A DNA stretch of 64,000 bases. Source: Arsenicicoccus bolidensis DSM 15745. Its GTDB lineage: Bacteria; Actinomycetota; Actinomycetes; Actinomycetales; Dermatophilaceae. Positions 48,208-56,187 of this stretch are shown one piece after another; the first letter of the stretch is position 1, and the number at the start of each line of letters is the position of its first letter. The notes beneath the pieces are model-generated. The model saw only the letters and a list, made by a program, of their open reading frames with translations, was not told where the DNA came from and searched no databases. The DNA is taken from the NCBI RefSeq assembly GCF_000426385.1, contig NZ_AUFG01000002.1:1-64000 (forward strand), read 5' to 3'. The translations under genes were made by a program, and so were the position numbers.

Positions 48208-49914
48208 GACGTGGCGGCGGCTCGTGATCACGCGGAACCGGTTGGCGACGAACGCCGCGTCGGAGTAGGCCGCGTTGGCCGCCGGGTTGGCGCCGGTGCC
48301 GTGGTAGTCCGAGAACGCCGAGGTCTGGTTGACGAAGACCTGACCGGTGAGGTTCTCCGAGAGGGCGACCCCGCCGTCGGCCGCGGCCTCGCGCGCCTCC
48401 TCCAGCACGGCCTGCGAGGTGGAGTAGACCGACGCCGTCATCGCGCCGTGCTCGGCCACCGTGTCGGCGAGCTGGGCGAGCGACTGCTCGGTGGACTCGG
48501 TGGCGATCACGAACGACACCGGCCCGAAGTACTCCTGGGTGTAGACGTCCTCGTGCCGCACGTCGAGCTGCACGATCCCGGGCGTCCGCACGACGGCGTC
48601 CGGCCACGCGGGGTGGGTCACGGCGCGCGTGTCGAGCACGACCCGCCCCTCCCCCTCGGCGGCGATCTCGGCGAGCGACCCGGCGTTGGAGCGGACCTTG
48701 TCGTTGACGGTGGCGCCGAGGACCTCGACGGCCTTGGCGTCGTCGCCGGTGAAGCGCGCGACCGCGGCGCCGAGCCGGTCGGCGAACTCGTCGGCGGACA
48801 GGTGCCCCTCGTCGGTGTCGACGCCGGTCTTGGGGACGTAGATGTTCTGCGGGGCGGTGCACATCTGCCCGGAGTAGAGCGAGAGGGAGAACGCGAGGTT
48901 GCCCAGCGTCGCCTTCAGCGCGTCGGTGGAGTCGACGACGATCGTGTTGACGCCGGCCTTCTCGGTGTAGACGAGCTTGCCGCGCGCGGCCGCCTCGGTC
49001 TCGAGCCAGGCGCCGAAGCCCGGCCCGCCGGTGTAGTCGATGATCGCGATCTCGTCGCGCTCGGCGAGGTCCTTGGCGAGGGTGCCGCCGTCGCGGTCCG
49101 CGGCCAGCTGCACCAGCGCCCGGTCGAAGCCCGCCTCGGCCAGGACGTCGCGGCAGACGGCGACCGTGATGGCCAGCGGCAGGATCGCGCGCGGGTGGGG
49201 CTTGATGACGACGGCGTTGGCGGTGGCCAGCGAGGCGAAGATGCCGGGGTAGGCGTTCCACGTCGGGAAGGTGTTGCAGCCGATGACCAGGCCGACGCCA
49301 CGGCCGACGACCTTGTAGTCCTTCTGCAGGCGCAGGGGCTCGCCCTTGGCGGGCTTCTCCCAGGTCACGGACGCGGGGATGCGCTCCTGCTCGACCAGGG
49401 CGGCGGTCACGGCCTCGAGTGCGCGGTCCTGCGCCTCGGGGCCACCGGCCTGGAAGCTCATGACGAACGGCTGACCGCTCGTGTGCATGACCGCATTGGC
49501 CATCTCGAAGGACCGCTTGTTGAGCCGGTCGATCATCTCGACGCAGACGGCCGCGCGGACCCGGGGACCGGCGTCACGCCAGGCGCGCATGGCCGCGCGC
49601 GCCGCCGGGAGCGCCTCGTCGAGGTCGAGCACGGGATAGGTGATCGCGAGGGTCGGGCCGTATGGCGACACCTCGTCACCCACCCGATCGCCCGTCGACG
49701 GCTGGTCGTCCAGCGGCGCGAAGGCGGAGCCCACGTGCGCGTCATACGCGGCGAGGCCGGACTCGGCGGAGCCCTCGCCGTAGACGCGGGGGCTCGGGGA
49801 GGCGGGATAGCGGGAGTAGAAGCTGCGGGTGCGCAGCGCCTCGGCGGCCTCGTCGAGGGTGGCCGCGTGGGCGTCGAGGAATGGGTGGCTGGGCGTCGTT
49901 GCCTGGGTGGTCAC
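48205..49914 (-). CDS. paaN: Phenylacetic acid degradation protein PaaN (aldehyde dehydrogenase superfamily)
   Basis: 569 residues, the PaaN type of ring-opening/aldehyde dehydrogenase found instead of, or beside, PaaZ. The dehydrogenase core has GLVIGCNTFPTWNAYPGIFASLATANAVVIKPHP (NAD site), the tetrad glutamate region YTEKAGVNT, and the nucleophile C352 in YSGQMCTAPQNIYV. In actinobacteria PaaN is linked to paa clusters and proposed to oxidise the semialdehyde formed on ring cleavage. The GTG start has TAGGAT six bases upstream (leaderless). It is divergent from paaH-paaI-paaK. The stop codon coincides with the end of repeat B4. Confidence 0.9.
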   Translation of the reverse strand: MTTQATTPSHPFLDAHAATLDEAAEALRTRSFYSRYPASPSPRVYGEGSAESGLAAYDAHVGSAFAPLDDQPSTGDRVGDEVSPYGPTLAITYPVLDLDEALPAARAAMRAWRDAGPRVRAAVCVEMIDRLNKRSFEMANAVMHTSGQPFVMSFQAGGPEAQDRALEAVTAALVEQERIPASVTWEKPAKGEPLRLQKDYKVVGRGVGLVIGCNTFPTWNAYPGIFASLATANAVVIKPHPRAILPLAITVAVCRDVLAEAGFDRALVQLAADRDGGTLAKDLAERDEIAIIDYTGGPGFGAWLETEAAARGKLVYTEKAGVNTIVVDSTDALKATLGNLAFSLSLYSGQMCTAPQNIYVPKTGVDTDEGHLSADEFADRLGAAVARFTGDDAKAVEVLGATVNDKVRSNAGSLAEIAAEGEGRVVLDTRAVTHPAWPDAVVRTPGIVQLDVRHEDVYTQEYFGPVSFVIATESTEQSLAQLADTVAEHGAMTASVYSTSQAVLEEAREAAADGGVALSENLTGQVFVNQTSAFSDYHGTGANPAANAAYSDAAFVANRFRVITSRRHV

Positions 49915-49920
49915 GTCCCG

Positions 49921-49951
49921 ATCCTAACGAGGGGTTCGCCTCGCCGCGAGG
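49921..49951. promoter_or_regulatory. paa divergent promoter region
   Basis: ATCCTA at 49921-49926 is the minus-strand -10 box TAGGAT, six bases before paaN. The perfect palindrome GCCTCGC-C-GCGAGGC (49937-49951) lies midway between paaN and paaH and could bind a shared regulator or be a minimal family A core. CACGAT, six bases before the paaH ATG, is a weak plus-strand -10 box. Confidence 0.5.
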
Positions 49952-49975
49952 CTGCCGACGTGCCACGATGCGTGC

Positions 49976-51217
49976 ATGAGTGACCACGCGAGCGAGCAGT
50001 CGAGCACCACGCCCGCAACGGGGCGGATCGCGGTCGTCGGGGCCGGGGCGATGGGGTCCGGGATCGCCCAGGTCGCCGCGCAGGCGGGGCACGAGGTCGT
50101 GCTCGTCGACGCGCGGGACGGCGCCGCCGAGGAGGCGATCGAGCGGCTGCGGGCGACGCTCGGCCGACTCGCCGACAAGGGCCGCATCACCGCCGACGAG
50201 GCCGCTGCGGCCGCGGGTCGGCTGCGGGCCGCCGAGGACGTCCGGTCGCTGCCGGCCTGCCGGCTCGTGATCGAGGCGGTGGTGGAGGACCTCGAGGTCA
50301 AGCGTGAGATCTTTGCCACGCTGGCCGCCCGCCAGGACGCCGACACCATCCTCGCCTCCAACACCTCGAGCCTGTCGATCACCGCCATCGCCGAGGGCAT
50401 CGCGCACCCCGAGCGCATCATCGGCCTGCACTTCTTCAACCCCCCGCCCCTGATGGCGCTGGTCGAGGTCGTGCGGGGCGCGCGCTCGGGCGCGGACTCG
50501 GTCGAGGAGGCCTGCGAGCTGGTGCGCGCGTGGGGCAAGACGCCCGTGCGGTGCGCCAGCACACCGGGATTCATCGTCAACCGGGTGGCGCGGCCCTTCT
50601 ACGGCGAGGCGCAGCGGATGGTCGCCGAGGGCATCGCCGACGCGGCGACCATCGACGCGGCGCTGCGCGGGGCGGGCTTCAAGATGGGGCCGTTCGAGCT
50701 CACGGACCTCATCGGGCAGGACGTCAACCTCGCGGTCGGCACGTCCGTGTGGGAGCAGACCGACCACGACGCGCGCTACGAGCCGACGGCCTACCAGCAG
50801 GACCTGGTGGCGCGAGGGGCGTTGGGGCGCAAGACCGGTCAGGGCGTCTATCGGTATGACGACAGCGGCCGGGCGCTGGACGCGTCGCCGGACGAGGCCG
50901 CGGTGGAGCTGCTCGTCGGCGGCCCGGTGCGGACCGACCCGGTCGCCCGCACGCTGGCGATGCTCGTCAACGAGGCCCTGGCGGTCGTGGTGCGCGGCGA
51001 GGCGTCCGCCGAGGACGTGGACACCGCGATGCGCCTCGGCACCAACTACCCGCGCGGCCCGATCGAGTGGGGGCGCGAGATCGGTTTCGACGTGATCAAG
51101 GACCAGCTCGAGGAGCTGGCCGCGATCTATCCGGGCGGCCGCTACCGACCGTCCAAGGCCCTCACCCAGGACCTACCTCAGGTAGGCACATCCGCCGGGG
51201 TTAGCACGCCAGGCTGA
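49976..51217 (+). CDS. paaH: 3-hydroxyacyl-CoA dehydrogenase (PaaH / 3-hydroxyadipyl-CoA type)
   Basis: 413 residues. NAD-binding IAVVGAGAMGSGIAQVAAQAG (about 18-38), SNTSSLSI with the catalytic serine, GLHFFNPPPLMALVEVV with the catalytic His, and TPGFIVNRVARPF define the 3HCDH family. A second C-terminal HCDH-C domain (about 325-395) is present, as in PaaH/PaaC-type enzymes. In phenylacetate catabolism it oxidises 3-hydroxyadipyl-CoA. The last ~15 residues (LPQVGTSAGVSTPG) are encoded by repeat B5, which also gives the TGA stop, so the native C-terminus was likely replaced by repeat insertion. Confidence 0.88.
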   Translation: MSDHASEQSSTTPATGRIAVVGAGAMGSGIAQVAAQAGHEVVLVDARDGAAEEAIERLRATLGRLADKGRITADEAAAAAGRLRAAEDVRSLPACRLVIEAVVEDLEVKREIFATLAARQDADTILASNTSSLSITAIAEGIAHPERIIGLHFFNPPPLMALVEVVRGARSGADSVEEACELVRAWGKTPVRCASTPGFIVNRVARPFYGEAQRMVAEGIADAATIDAALRGAGFKMGPFELTDLIGQDVNLAVGTSVWEQTDHDARYEPTAYQQDLVARGALGRKTGQGVYRYDDSGRALDASPDEAAVELLVGGPVRTDPVARTLAMLVNEALAVVVRGEASAEDVDTAMRLGTNYPRGPIEWGREIGFDVIKDQLEELAAIYPGGRYRPSKALTQDLPQVGTSAGVSTPG

Positions 51218-51287
51218 TGTGACGACCTGAGGTAGCACATCCGCCGGGGTTCGCACGCCAGGCTGATGTGACGACCTGATGGTAGGT
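51171..51287. repeat. Family B repeats, tandem copy B5a/B5b
   Basis: Two copies repeat with a 49-bp period: CACATCCGCCGGGGTT at 51187 and again at 51236, each followed by GCACGCCAGGCTGATGTGACG and ACCTGAGGTAG or ACCTGATGGTAGGT. The first opens with ACCTACCTCAGGTAGG. B5a overlaps the end of paaH. They lie just before the paaI ribosome site. Confidence 0.9.
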
Positions 51288-51304
51288 CACGACGAAGGAG
51301 TCGC

Positions 51305-51736
51305 ATGCTGGATCCGGATCTGGCCCACGTCCGCACCATGTGGGACGAGGACGGCGCCTCGCGCCACCTCGGCATCGAGCTCGTCGAGGTGTCGATGGCC
51401 GACGGCCTCGGCCGGGCCCGCACCCGCATGGCGGTCACCGACACCATGGTCAACGGCCACCGCATCATGCACGGCGGCTACATCTTCACCTTCGCCGACT
51501 CGACCTTCGCCCTCGCCTGCAACGCCGGCGGCGAGCTGACCGTGGCGGCGGGCTGCGACATCGACTTCGTCCGCTCCGCCGCGCTGGGCGACGTGCTCCT
51601 CGCCGAGGGCGTCGAGCGAGCGCGGTACGGCCGCAACGGGATCACCGACGTCACCGTCACGCGCGAGAGCGACGGTGAGCTCATCGCCCACTTCCGTGGA
51701 CGCTCCCGCGCCCTCAAGCCCCGACCGAGCGCCTGA
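51305..51736 (+). CDS. paaI: Hydroxyphenylacetyl-CoA thioesterase PaaI
   Basis: 143 residues, a single hot-dog domain. HGGYIFTFADSTFALACN holds the helix-end motif with the catalytic aspartate D65. In characterised PaaI it releases CoA from ring-hydroxylated phenylacetyl-CoA derivatives, a rescue role for dead-end intermediates. AAGGAG lies 7 nt before the ATG. It lies between paaH and paaK, all on the same strand, in a probable operon. Confidence 0.92.
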   Translation: MLDPDLAHVRTMWDEDGASRHLGIELVEVSMADGLGRARTRMAVTDTMVNGHRIMHGGYIFTFADSTFALACNAGGELTVAAGCDIDFVRSAALGDVLLAEGVERARYGRNGITDVTVTRESDGELIAHFRGRSRALKPRPSA

Positions 51737-51795
51737 CCCACGCAGCCACCGGACCAGCAGCCATCGCCCGAGCAGGCCACGACGAAGGAGTCGAC

Positions 51796-53112
51796 ATGAC
51801 ACTGCCCCCCATCGACGAACGACCCGACCTCTACGACGACGCCGAGCGCTGGTCCGTCGACGAGCTCCGCGCACACCAGCTCGAGCGCCTCCAGACGACG
51901 GTGCGGTCGGCATACGACCACGTCCCCCACTATCGCCGCCAGCTCGAGGAGCGCCAGGTCCACCCCGACGACATCACGGCGCTCGAGGACGTCCGGCTCC
52001 TGCCGTTCACGTCCAAGAAGGACCTGCGCGACAACTACCCCTTCGGGCTGTTCGCCGTGCCGCGCGAGCAGGTCGTCCGGGTCCACGCGTCGTCCGGCAC
52101 CACGGGCAAGCCGACCGTCGTGGGCTACACCCGCGAGGACATCACCACCTGGGCCACCCTCGTCGCCCGCTGCATCCGCACCGCCGGCGGACGTCCTGGC
52201 GACCTCGCCCACATCTCCTACGGCTACGGCCTGTTCACCGGCGGCCTCGGCGCGCACTACGGCGCGGAGCACCTGGGCTGCACGGTCGTGCCGGCGTCGG
52301 GCGGCAACACCGAGAAGCAGATCCAGCTCATCCAGGACTTCAGGCCGCGCATCATCTTCGTCACCCCGTCCTACTTCCTGTCGATGATCGACGCGATGGA
52401 GGCGCTGGGCATCGACCCGCGCGAGACCTCGCTCGAGCTGGGGCTGTTCGGCGCCGAGCCGTGGACCGAGGCGATGCGCCAGGAGATCCAGGAGCGGGTG
52501 GGCATGCACGCCACGGACATCTTCGGGCTGTCCGAGCTGATGGGGCCCGGCGTCGCGCAGGAGTGCGTCGAGACCAAGGACGGCCTGACGCTGTGGGAGG
52601 ACCACTTCCTCGCCGAGATCGTCGACCCGTTGACCGACGAGCCGGTCGCCGACGGGGAGCAGGGCGAGCTGGTCTTCACGTCGCTCACCAAGCAGGCCAT
52701 GCCGGTGCTGCGCTATCGCACCCGCGACCTCACCCGCCTGCTGCCGGGGACCGCGCGCCCCGCGATGCGCCGCCTGGAGAAGATCACCGGCCGCACCGAC
52801 GACCTCATGATCGTGCGCGGCGTCAACGTCTTCCCCACCCAGATCGAGGAGATCGTGCTGGGCATCGAGGGGCTCTCGCCATACTTCCAGTGCGTCCTCA
52901 CCCGCCCCGGCCGCATGGACGAGCTGACCATCCGGATCGAGGCGCAGCACGGCGTCGGCGAGGAGCGGAAGCGGGCGATCGAGCGCGAGCTCAAGCACCA
53001 CATCAAGTCCCGCATCGGCACCACGGCCCGCATCGAGATCCTGCCCGAGGGCGGGGTCGAGCGGTCGGTGGGCAAGGCGCGCCGGATCGTGGACGAGCGC
53101 GGGATGTCCTGA
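51796..53112 (+). CDS. paaK: Phenylacetate-CoA ligase
   Basis: 438 residues, standard for the AMP-forming PaaK family. The P-loop-like motif HASSGTTGKPTVVGYT (about 97-112), YGYGLFTGGLGAHYGAE, the FGLSELMGPGVAQEC substrate/adenylate motif and the C-terminal DDLMIVRGVNVFPTQIEEIVL are conserved. It activates phenylacetate with ATP and CoA, the first committed step. AAGGAG precedes the ATG in the same sequence context (CACGACGAAGGAGTCG) as paaI. The ring-epoxidation complex (paaABCDE) is not in this window, so the cluster is split or partial. Confidence 0.94.
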   Translation: MTLPPIDERPDLYDDAERWSVDELRAHQLERLQTTVRSAYDHVPHYRRQLEERQVHPDDITALEDVRLLPFTSKKDLRDNYPFGLFAVPREQVVRVHASSGTTGKPTVVGYTREDITTWATLVARCIRTAGGRPGDLAHISYGYGLFTGGLGAHYGAEHLGCTVVPASGGNTEKQIQLIQDFRPRIIFVTPSYFLSMIDAMEALGIDPRETSLELGLFGAEPWTEAMRQEIQERVGMHATDIFGLSELMGPGVAQECVETKDGLTLWEDHFLAEIVDPLTDEPVADGEQGELVFTSLTKQAMPVLRYRTRDLTRLLPGTARPAMRRLEKITGRTDDLMIVRGVNVFPTQIEEIVLGIEGLSPYFQCVLTRPGRMDELTIRIEAQHGVGEERKRAIERELKHHIKSRIGTTARIEILPEGGVERSVGKARRIVDERGMS

Positions 53113-53132
53113 CCACCGTCCGGCCACCGCGA

Positions 53133-53154
53133 GTAGCACCCCAGGTGCTACCTT
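53133..53154 (+). promoter_or_regulatory. vapBC operator and leaderless promoter
   Basis: GTAGCACC (53133-53140) and GGTGCTAC (53144-53151) form a perfect 8-bp palindrome with a 3-nt spacer. It overlaps a TACCTT -10 box (53149-53154), which ends seven bases before the antitoxin ATG. The placement fits autorepression by the antitoxin-toxin complex. Confidence 0.75.
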
Positions 53155-53161
53155 TGCTCGT

Positions 53162-53443
53162 ATGACGCAGACCATCGGCATCCGTGAGCTGCGGCAGCAC
53201 GCCAGCCGCTACGTCGCCGCCGCGCACGCGGGCGAAGAGATCCTCGTGACCGACCGCGGCCACCCGATGGCGCGGCTGGTGCCCCTGTCGCCGCTCGAGC
53301 AGCGCATCGACTACCTGGTGCGCAAGCACGGCGCCCATCCCCCCGCCGATCCGAGCATCAAGGCCTGGGAGATCGAGCCCGCACCGAACGACGGCACCGA
53401 CACCCAGGCCATCCTGGACGAGGGCCGGGCCGACCGCTTCTGA
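53162..53443 (+). CDS. vapB: Antitoxin, Phd/YefM-like (VapB type)
   Basis: 93 residues. The N-terminus IGIRELRQHASRYVAAAHAGEEILVTDRGHPMARLVPLSP is the Phd/YefM (prevent-host-death) DNA-binding fold. The C-terminal ~45 residues form the toxin-neutralising tail. Its stop overlaps the toxin start (TGATG). A palindromic operator overlaps its promoter. Together with the PIN toxin it should be autoregulated by conditional cooperativity as in characterised systems. Confidence 0.9.
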   Translation: MTQTIGIRELRQHASRYVAAAHAGEEILVTDRGHPMARLVPLSPLEQRIDYLVRKHGAHPPADPSIKAWEIEPAPNDGTDTQAILDEGRADRF

Positions 53444-53841
53444 TGGCGACCTATCTCGACACGTCGGCACTGGTCAAGCTCTGCACCACGGAGGCCGAGT
53501 CGCTCGCGCTGAGGCGGTGGCTGGCCGACGCTCCCCAGCCGCTCGCCACGTCCATCGTGGGCGAGGTGGAGCTCGGCAGGAGCATGGCCAAGGTCGGCGG
53601 GGCTGCAGCGTCCGTCGCCGAGACGCTGCGACGTGCTCTGGTCATCCTTCCGCTGACCCCCGCCGTGGCCGAGCGGGCCCGCCGGCTGCCGCCGGGCGTG
53701 CTGCGCTCGCTCGACGCCATCCACGTCGCGACCGCTCTGGAGCTGGGCGAGGACCTCACCGCGGTGGTGAGCTATGACCAGCGGATGATCGACGCGGCGA
53801 CGGCGGCGGGGCTCGAGGTCGTCTCGCCAGGACGGGACTGA
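53443..53841 (+). CDS. vapC: VapC-type PIN-domain ribonuclease toxin
   Basis: 132 residues. The PIN acidic quartet is complete: D6 (YLDTSALVK), E41 (GEVEL), D91 (SLDAIHVATAL) and D112 (YDQRM). It should be an Mg2+-dependent RNase; VapC proteins often cut tRNA or rRNA. Toxicity is neutralised by the overlapping upstream antitoxin. The specific target is not readable. Confidence 0.93.
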   Translation: MATYLDTSALVKLCTTEAESLALRRWLADAPQPLATSIVGEVELGRSMAKVGGAAASVAETLRRALVILPLTPAVAERARRLPPGVLRSLDAIHVATALELGEDLTAVVSYDQRMIDAATAAGLEVVSPGRD

Positions 53842-53897
53842 CGCGAGGGGCGGCGGCCCGTGCGGAGGGGGCGCGGCATACATGACACGATGCGCCC

Positions 53898-54707
53898 GTG
53901 AAGAAGACCGAGGCCGTCCGTGACGGCGAGCGCTGGTGGTGGGGCCCGCAGCCTCCGGGCGACCACCCCCCGCAGGTGATCGACTCCTGGCTGGTGCAGG
54001 AGGGGCGGTCGCGGCGCCCGGAGCGACACATCCAGCGGTTCGCCGCGACGGCCGAGTTCTTCGTGCACTTCCAGGACCTGGACGTCGTCGTCGACGAGGT
54101 CTTGGCACGAATCCCTCGCGCCGACAGGTGGTTTCCGCGGCTGGAGGCCTACAACGACGCCGTCGCCCTGTGGCTGCGGCCCGCGAGCGACACCCCCACC
54201 CAGATCTCGCTGTGGATCGCCGACGTGCCGGACCCGCGCAAGTGGCCGCACATCAAGGGCCCTGACCTGGTCGTGCAGCGCCAGCTGCAGCTGCGGGCAC
54301 GCGAGCTCGGCGCCGACGACGCACTGCTGTGGCGGGTCGAGGAGCGGCTGCCCGAGGCCGTCGAGGCGACCTACTCAGCCCTGGTGTGGTGGGACGGCCA
54401 GCACTTCGTCACGCGCCCGCTCGACGAGCTGTCCCTGCCCTCGGTCACGATCGAGTGCCTCGAGATCGCCCTCGCCGACACCCCGCACCCGCTGACGCGC
54501 GGTCGCGTCTCGGTCGACGCCCTGCTCGACAAGCCCGTCTGGGCGGTCAATGCCGCACGCGGGGTCCAGGCCGTGACGAGCTGGGTCCTGCCCGACGGCG
54601 CGATCCGCGACACCCCGCACGGCGCCGTCACGTCCGGGCTCGACGACCTGCTCCGCACCGCCCTCGAGGAGACCATCGGGCCGTTGCCCGAGCAGCTCAC
54701 GACATGA
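53898..54707 (+). CDS. pabC: Aminotransferase class IV-like protein, probable aminodeoxychorismate lyase
   Basis: 269 residues. The C-terminal half has the class IV arrangement: ARELGADDALLWR, EATYSALVWWDGQHFVTRPLDELSLPSVT, with a lysine in HIKGPDL at the position of the PLP lysine. The N-terminal half is more divergent than usual. It overlaps pabB by four bases (ATGA), so it is very likely the aminodeoxychorismate lyase that makes p-aminobenzoate for folate. PLP binding is inferred from position, not from a perfect motif. The start is GTG, with CACGAT six bases upstream. Confidence 0.75.
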   Translation: MKKTEAVRDGERWWWGPQPPGDHPPQVIDSWLVQEGRSRRPERHIQRFAATAEFFVHFQDLDVVVDEVLARIPRADRWFPRLEAYNDAVALWLRPASDTPTQISLWIADVPDPRKWPHIKGPDLVVQRQLQLRARELGADDALLWRVEERLPEAVEATYSALVWWDGQHFVTRPLDELSLPSVTIECLEIALADTPHPLTRGRVSVDALLDKPVWAVNAARGVQAVTSWVLPDGAIRDTPHGAVTSGLDDLLRTALEETIGPLPEQLTT

Positions 54708-56101
54708 TCGTAGAACCGCTCGGTCTCGCCGTCGACCCCGGCGCTGCCTACACCGCGCTGTTCGGCGAATCCCGTTGGGCCTGCTGGCTGGACAGCGCGC
54801 GGGCCGAGCCCGGTCTGGCCCGGTTCTCCTATCTCGGATCGCCCGGGCCGGAGGGTGAGGTGCTGACGTATGACGTCGGCCGGGGCCATGTCGTGGTCAC
54901 CGCCGGTGGCCGCAGCCGCCGCGAGGACGGGACGATCCTGGACGCGTTGCGGCGCCGGGCCGCGCCGCCCGAGGATGCCGCGCCGCCCGAGGATGCCGCG
55001 CCGTTCGAGCTGGTCGACGGGTGGGTGGGCTACCTCGGCTACGAGCTGAAGGGCGACCTCGGCGCCACCAACCGCCACACGTCGCCCCACCCCGACGCCG
55101 TGTGGATGCGCTGCGACCGGCTCCTCGCCCTCGACCACGAGACCGGCGACGCCTGGCTGGTCGCGCACGGCGACTCCGCTGCCGCCTGGGCGGCATGGGC
55201 GCGAGATCGATTGTCGGGCGCGGCTTCTCGCGCTCCGGGGATCACCCGAGCGCTATGGCCGGATGACGAACCGCGCCGCCCCACAGCGCATCTCGCTCGC
55301 GACGTCGCGCAGTACCGCCAGGACGTCGAGGCCTGCCTCGACGCGCTGCGGCGCGGCGAGTCCTACGAGATCTGCCTGACCGACACGGTTCTCGCGGAGT
55401 CGCACGACGACCCGTTCGACATCTATCTGCGGCTGCGCCGGCTCAACCCGGCCCCGCACGCGGCCTACCTCCGCCTCGGGGACCGGCACGTCCTGTCGGC
55501 CAGCCCCGAGCTGTTCCTGCGCGTGACGCGTGACGGCGAGGTGTCCACCAAGCCGATCAAGGGGACGGCAAGGCGTCATACCGACCCCACCCACGATGCC
55601 CGTGCCGCAGCCGATCTCGCCGCCGACGCCAAGACCCGTGCCGAGAACCTCATGATCGCCGACCTGCTGCGCAACGACCTGTCACGCGTCTGCGACCCGG
55701 CGACGATCCACGTGCCTCGACTCATGCACGTCGAGTCCTACGCGACCGTGCACCAGCTCGTGACGACCGTGCGCGGGCGGCTTGCCGAGGACCGCACCGC
55801 GATCGACGCCCTCGAGGCGTGCTTCCCCGGCGGGTCGATGACGGGCGCCCCCAAGCACCGCACCATGCAGATCATCGACGAGCTCGAGACGCGGGCGCGC
55901 GGGATCTACTCAGGGGCACTGGGTTTCGTCGACCGCAGCGGCGCGGTGGACCTGTCCGTCGTGATCCGCACCGCCGTCATGCACCACGGGCAGGTCGAGA
56001 TCGGCGCGGGCGGGGCGATCGTCCTGGACTCGGACCCGCAGGCCGAGACCGACGAGATGCTGCTCAAGGCCGCCGCCGTCCTACCCGCCCTCCGACCCTG
56101 A
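54704..56101 (+). CDS. pabB: Aminodeoxychorismate synthase component I
   Basis: 465 residues. The chorismate-binding domain is complete: YEICLTDTVLAE, SASPELFLRV, KPIKGTARR (the motif of PabB-type enzymes with lysine at the nucleophile position), NLMIADLLRNDLSRVC, SYATVHQLVTTVRG and PGGSMTGAPKHRTM, which ends in the GAPK block. It converts chorismate plus ammonia or glutamine to 4-amino-4-deoxychorismate. No glutamine amidotransferase (PabA) gene is adjacent. A short tandem duplication (APPEDAAPPEDAAP, about residues 86-99) lies in the N-terminal domain. Confidence 0.93.
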   Translation: MIVEPLGLAVDPGAAYTALFGESRWACWLDSARAEPGLARFSYLGSPGPEGEVLTYDVGRGHVVVTAGGRSRREDGTILDALRRRAAPPEDAAPPEDAAPFELVDGWVGYLGYELKGDLGATNRHTSPHPDAVWMRCDRLLALDHETGDAWLVAHGDSAAAWAAWARDRLSGAASRAPGITRALWPDDEPRRPTAHLARDVAQYRQDVEACLDALRRGESYEICLTDTVLAESHDDPFDIYLRLRRLNPAPHAAYLRLGDRHVLSASPELFLRVTRDGEVSTKPIKGTARRHTDPTHDARAAADLAADAKTRAENLMIADLLRNDLSRVCDPATIHVPRLMHVESYATVHQLVTTVRGRLAEDRTAIDALEACFPGGSMTGAPKHRTMQIIDELETRARGIYSGALGFVDRSGAVDLSVVIRTAVMHHGQVEIGAGGAIVLDSDPQAETDEMLLKAAAVLPALRP

Positions 56102-56115
56102 CCTTCCCGGTCGCG

Positions 56116-56161
56116 ATCGGGTGACTTCACTGCTCGTCTACCCGCAGCAGACTCACCCGAT
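56116..56161 (+). terminator. Terminator after pabB
   Basis: ATCGGGTGA (56116-56124) pairs with TCACCCGAT (56153-56161). An inner CTGC/GCAG pair (56129-56132 with 56144-56147) lies in the loop. It lies between pabB and the truncated convergent methyltransferase. Confidence 0.55.
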
Positions 56162-56187
56162 GCCGCGGGGTGGGGCCAACAGGCGCG

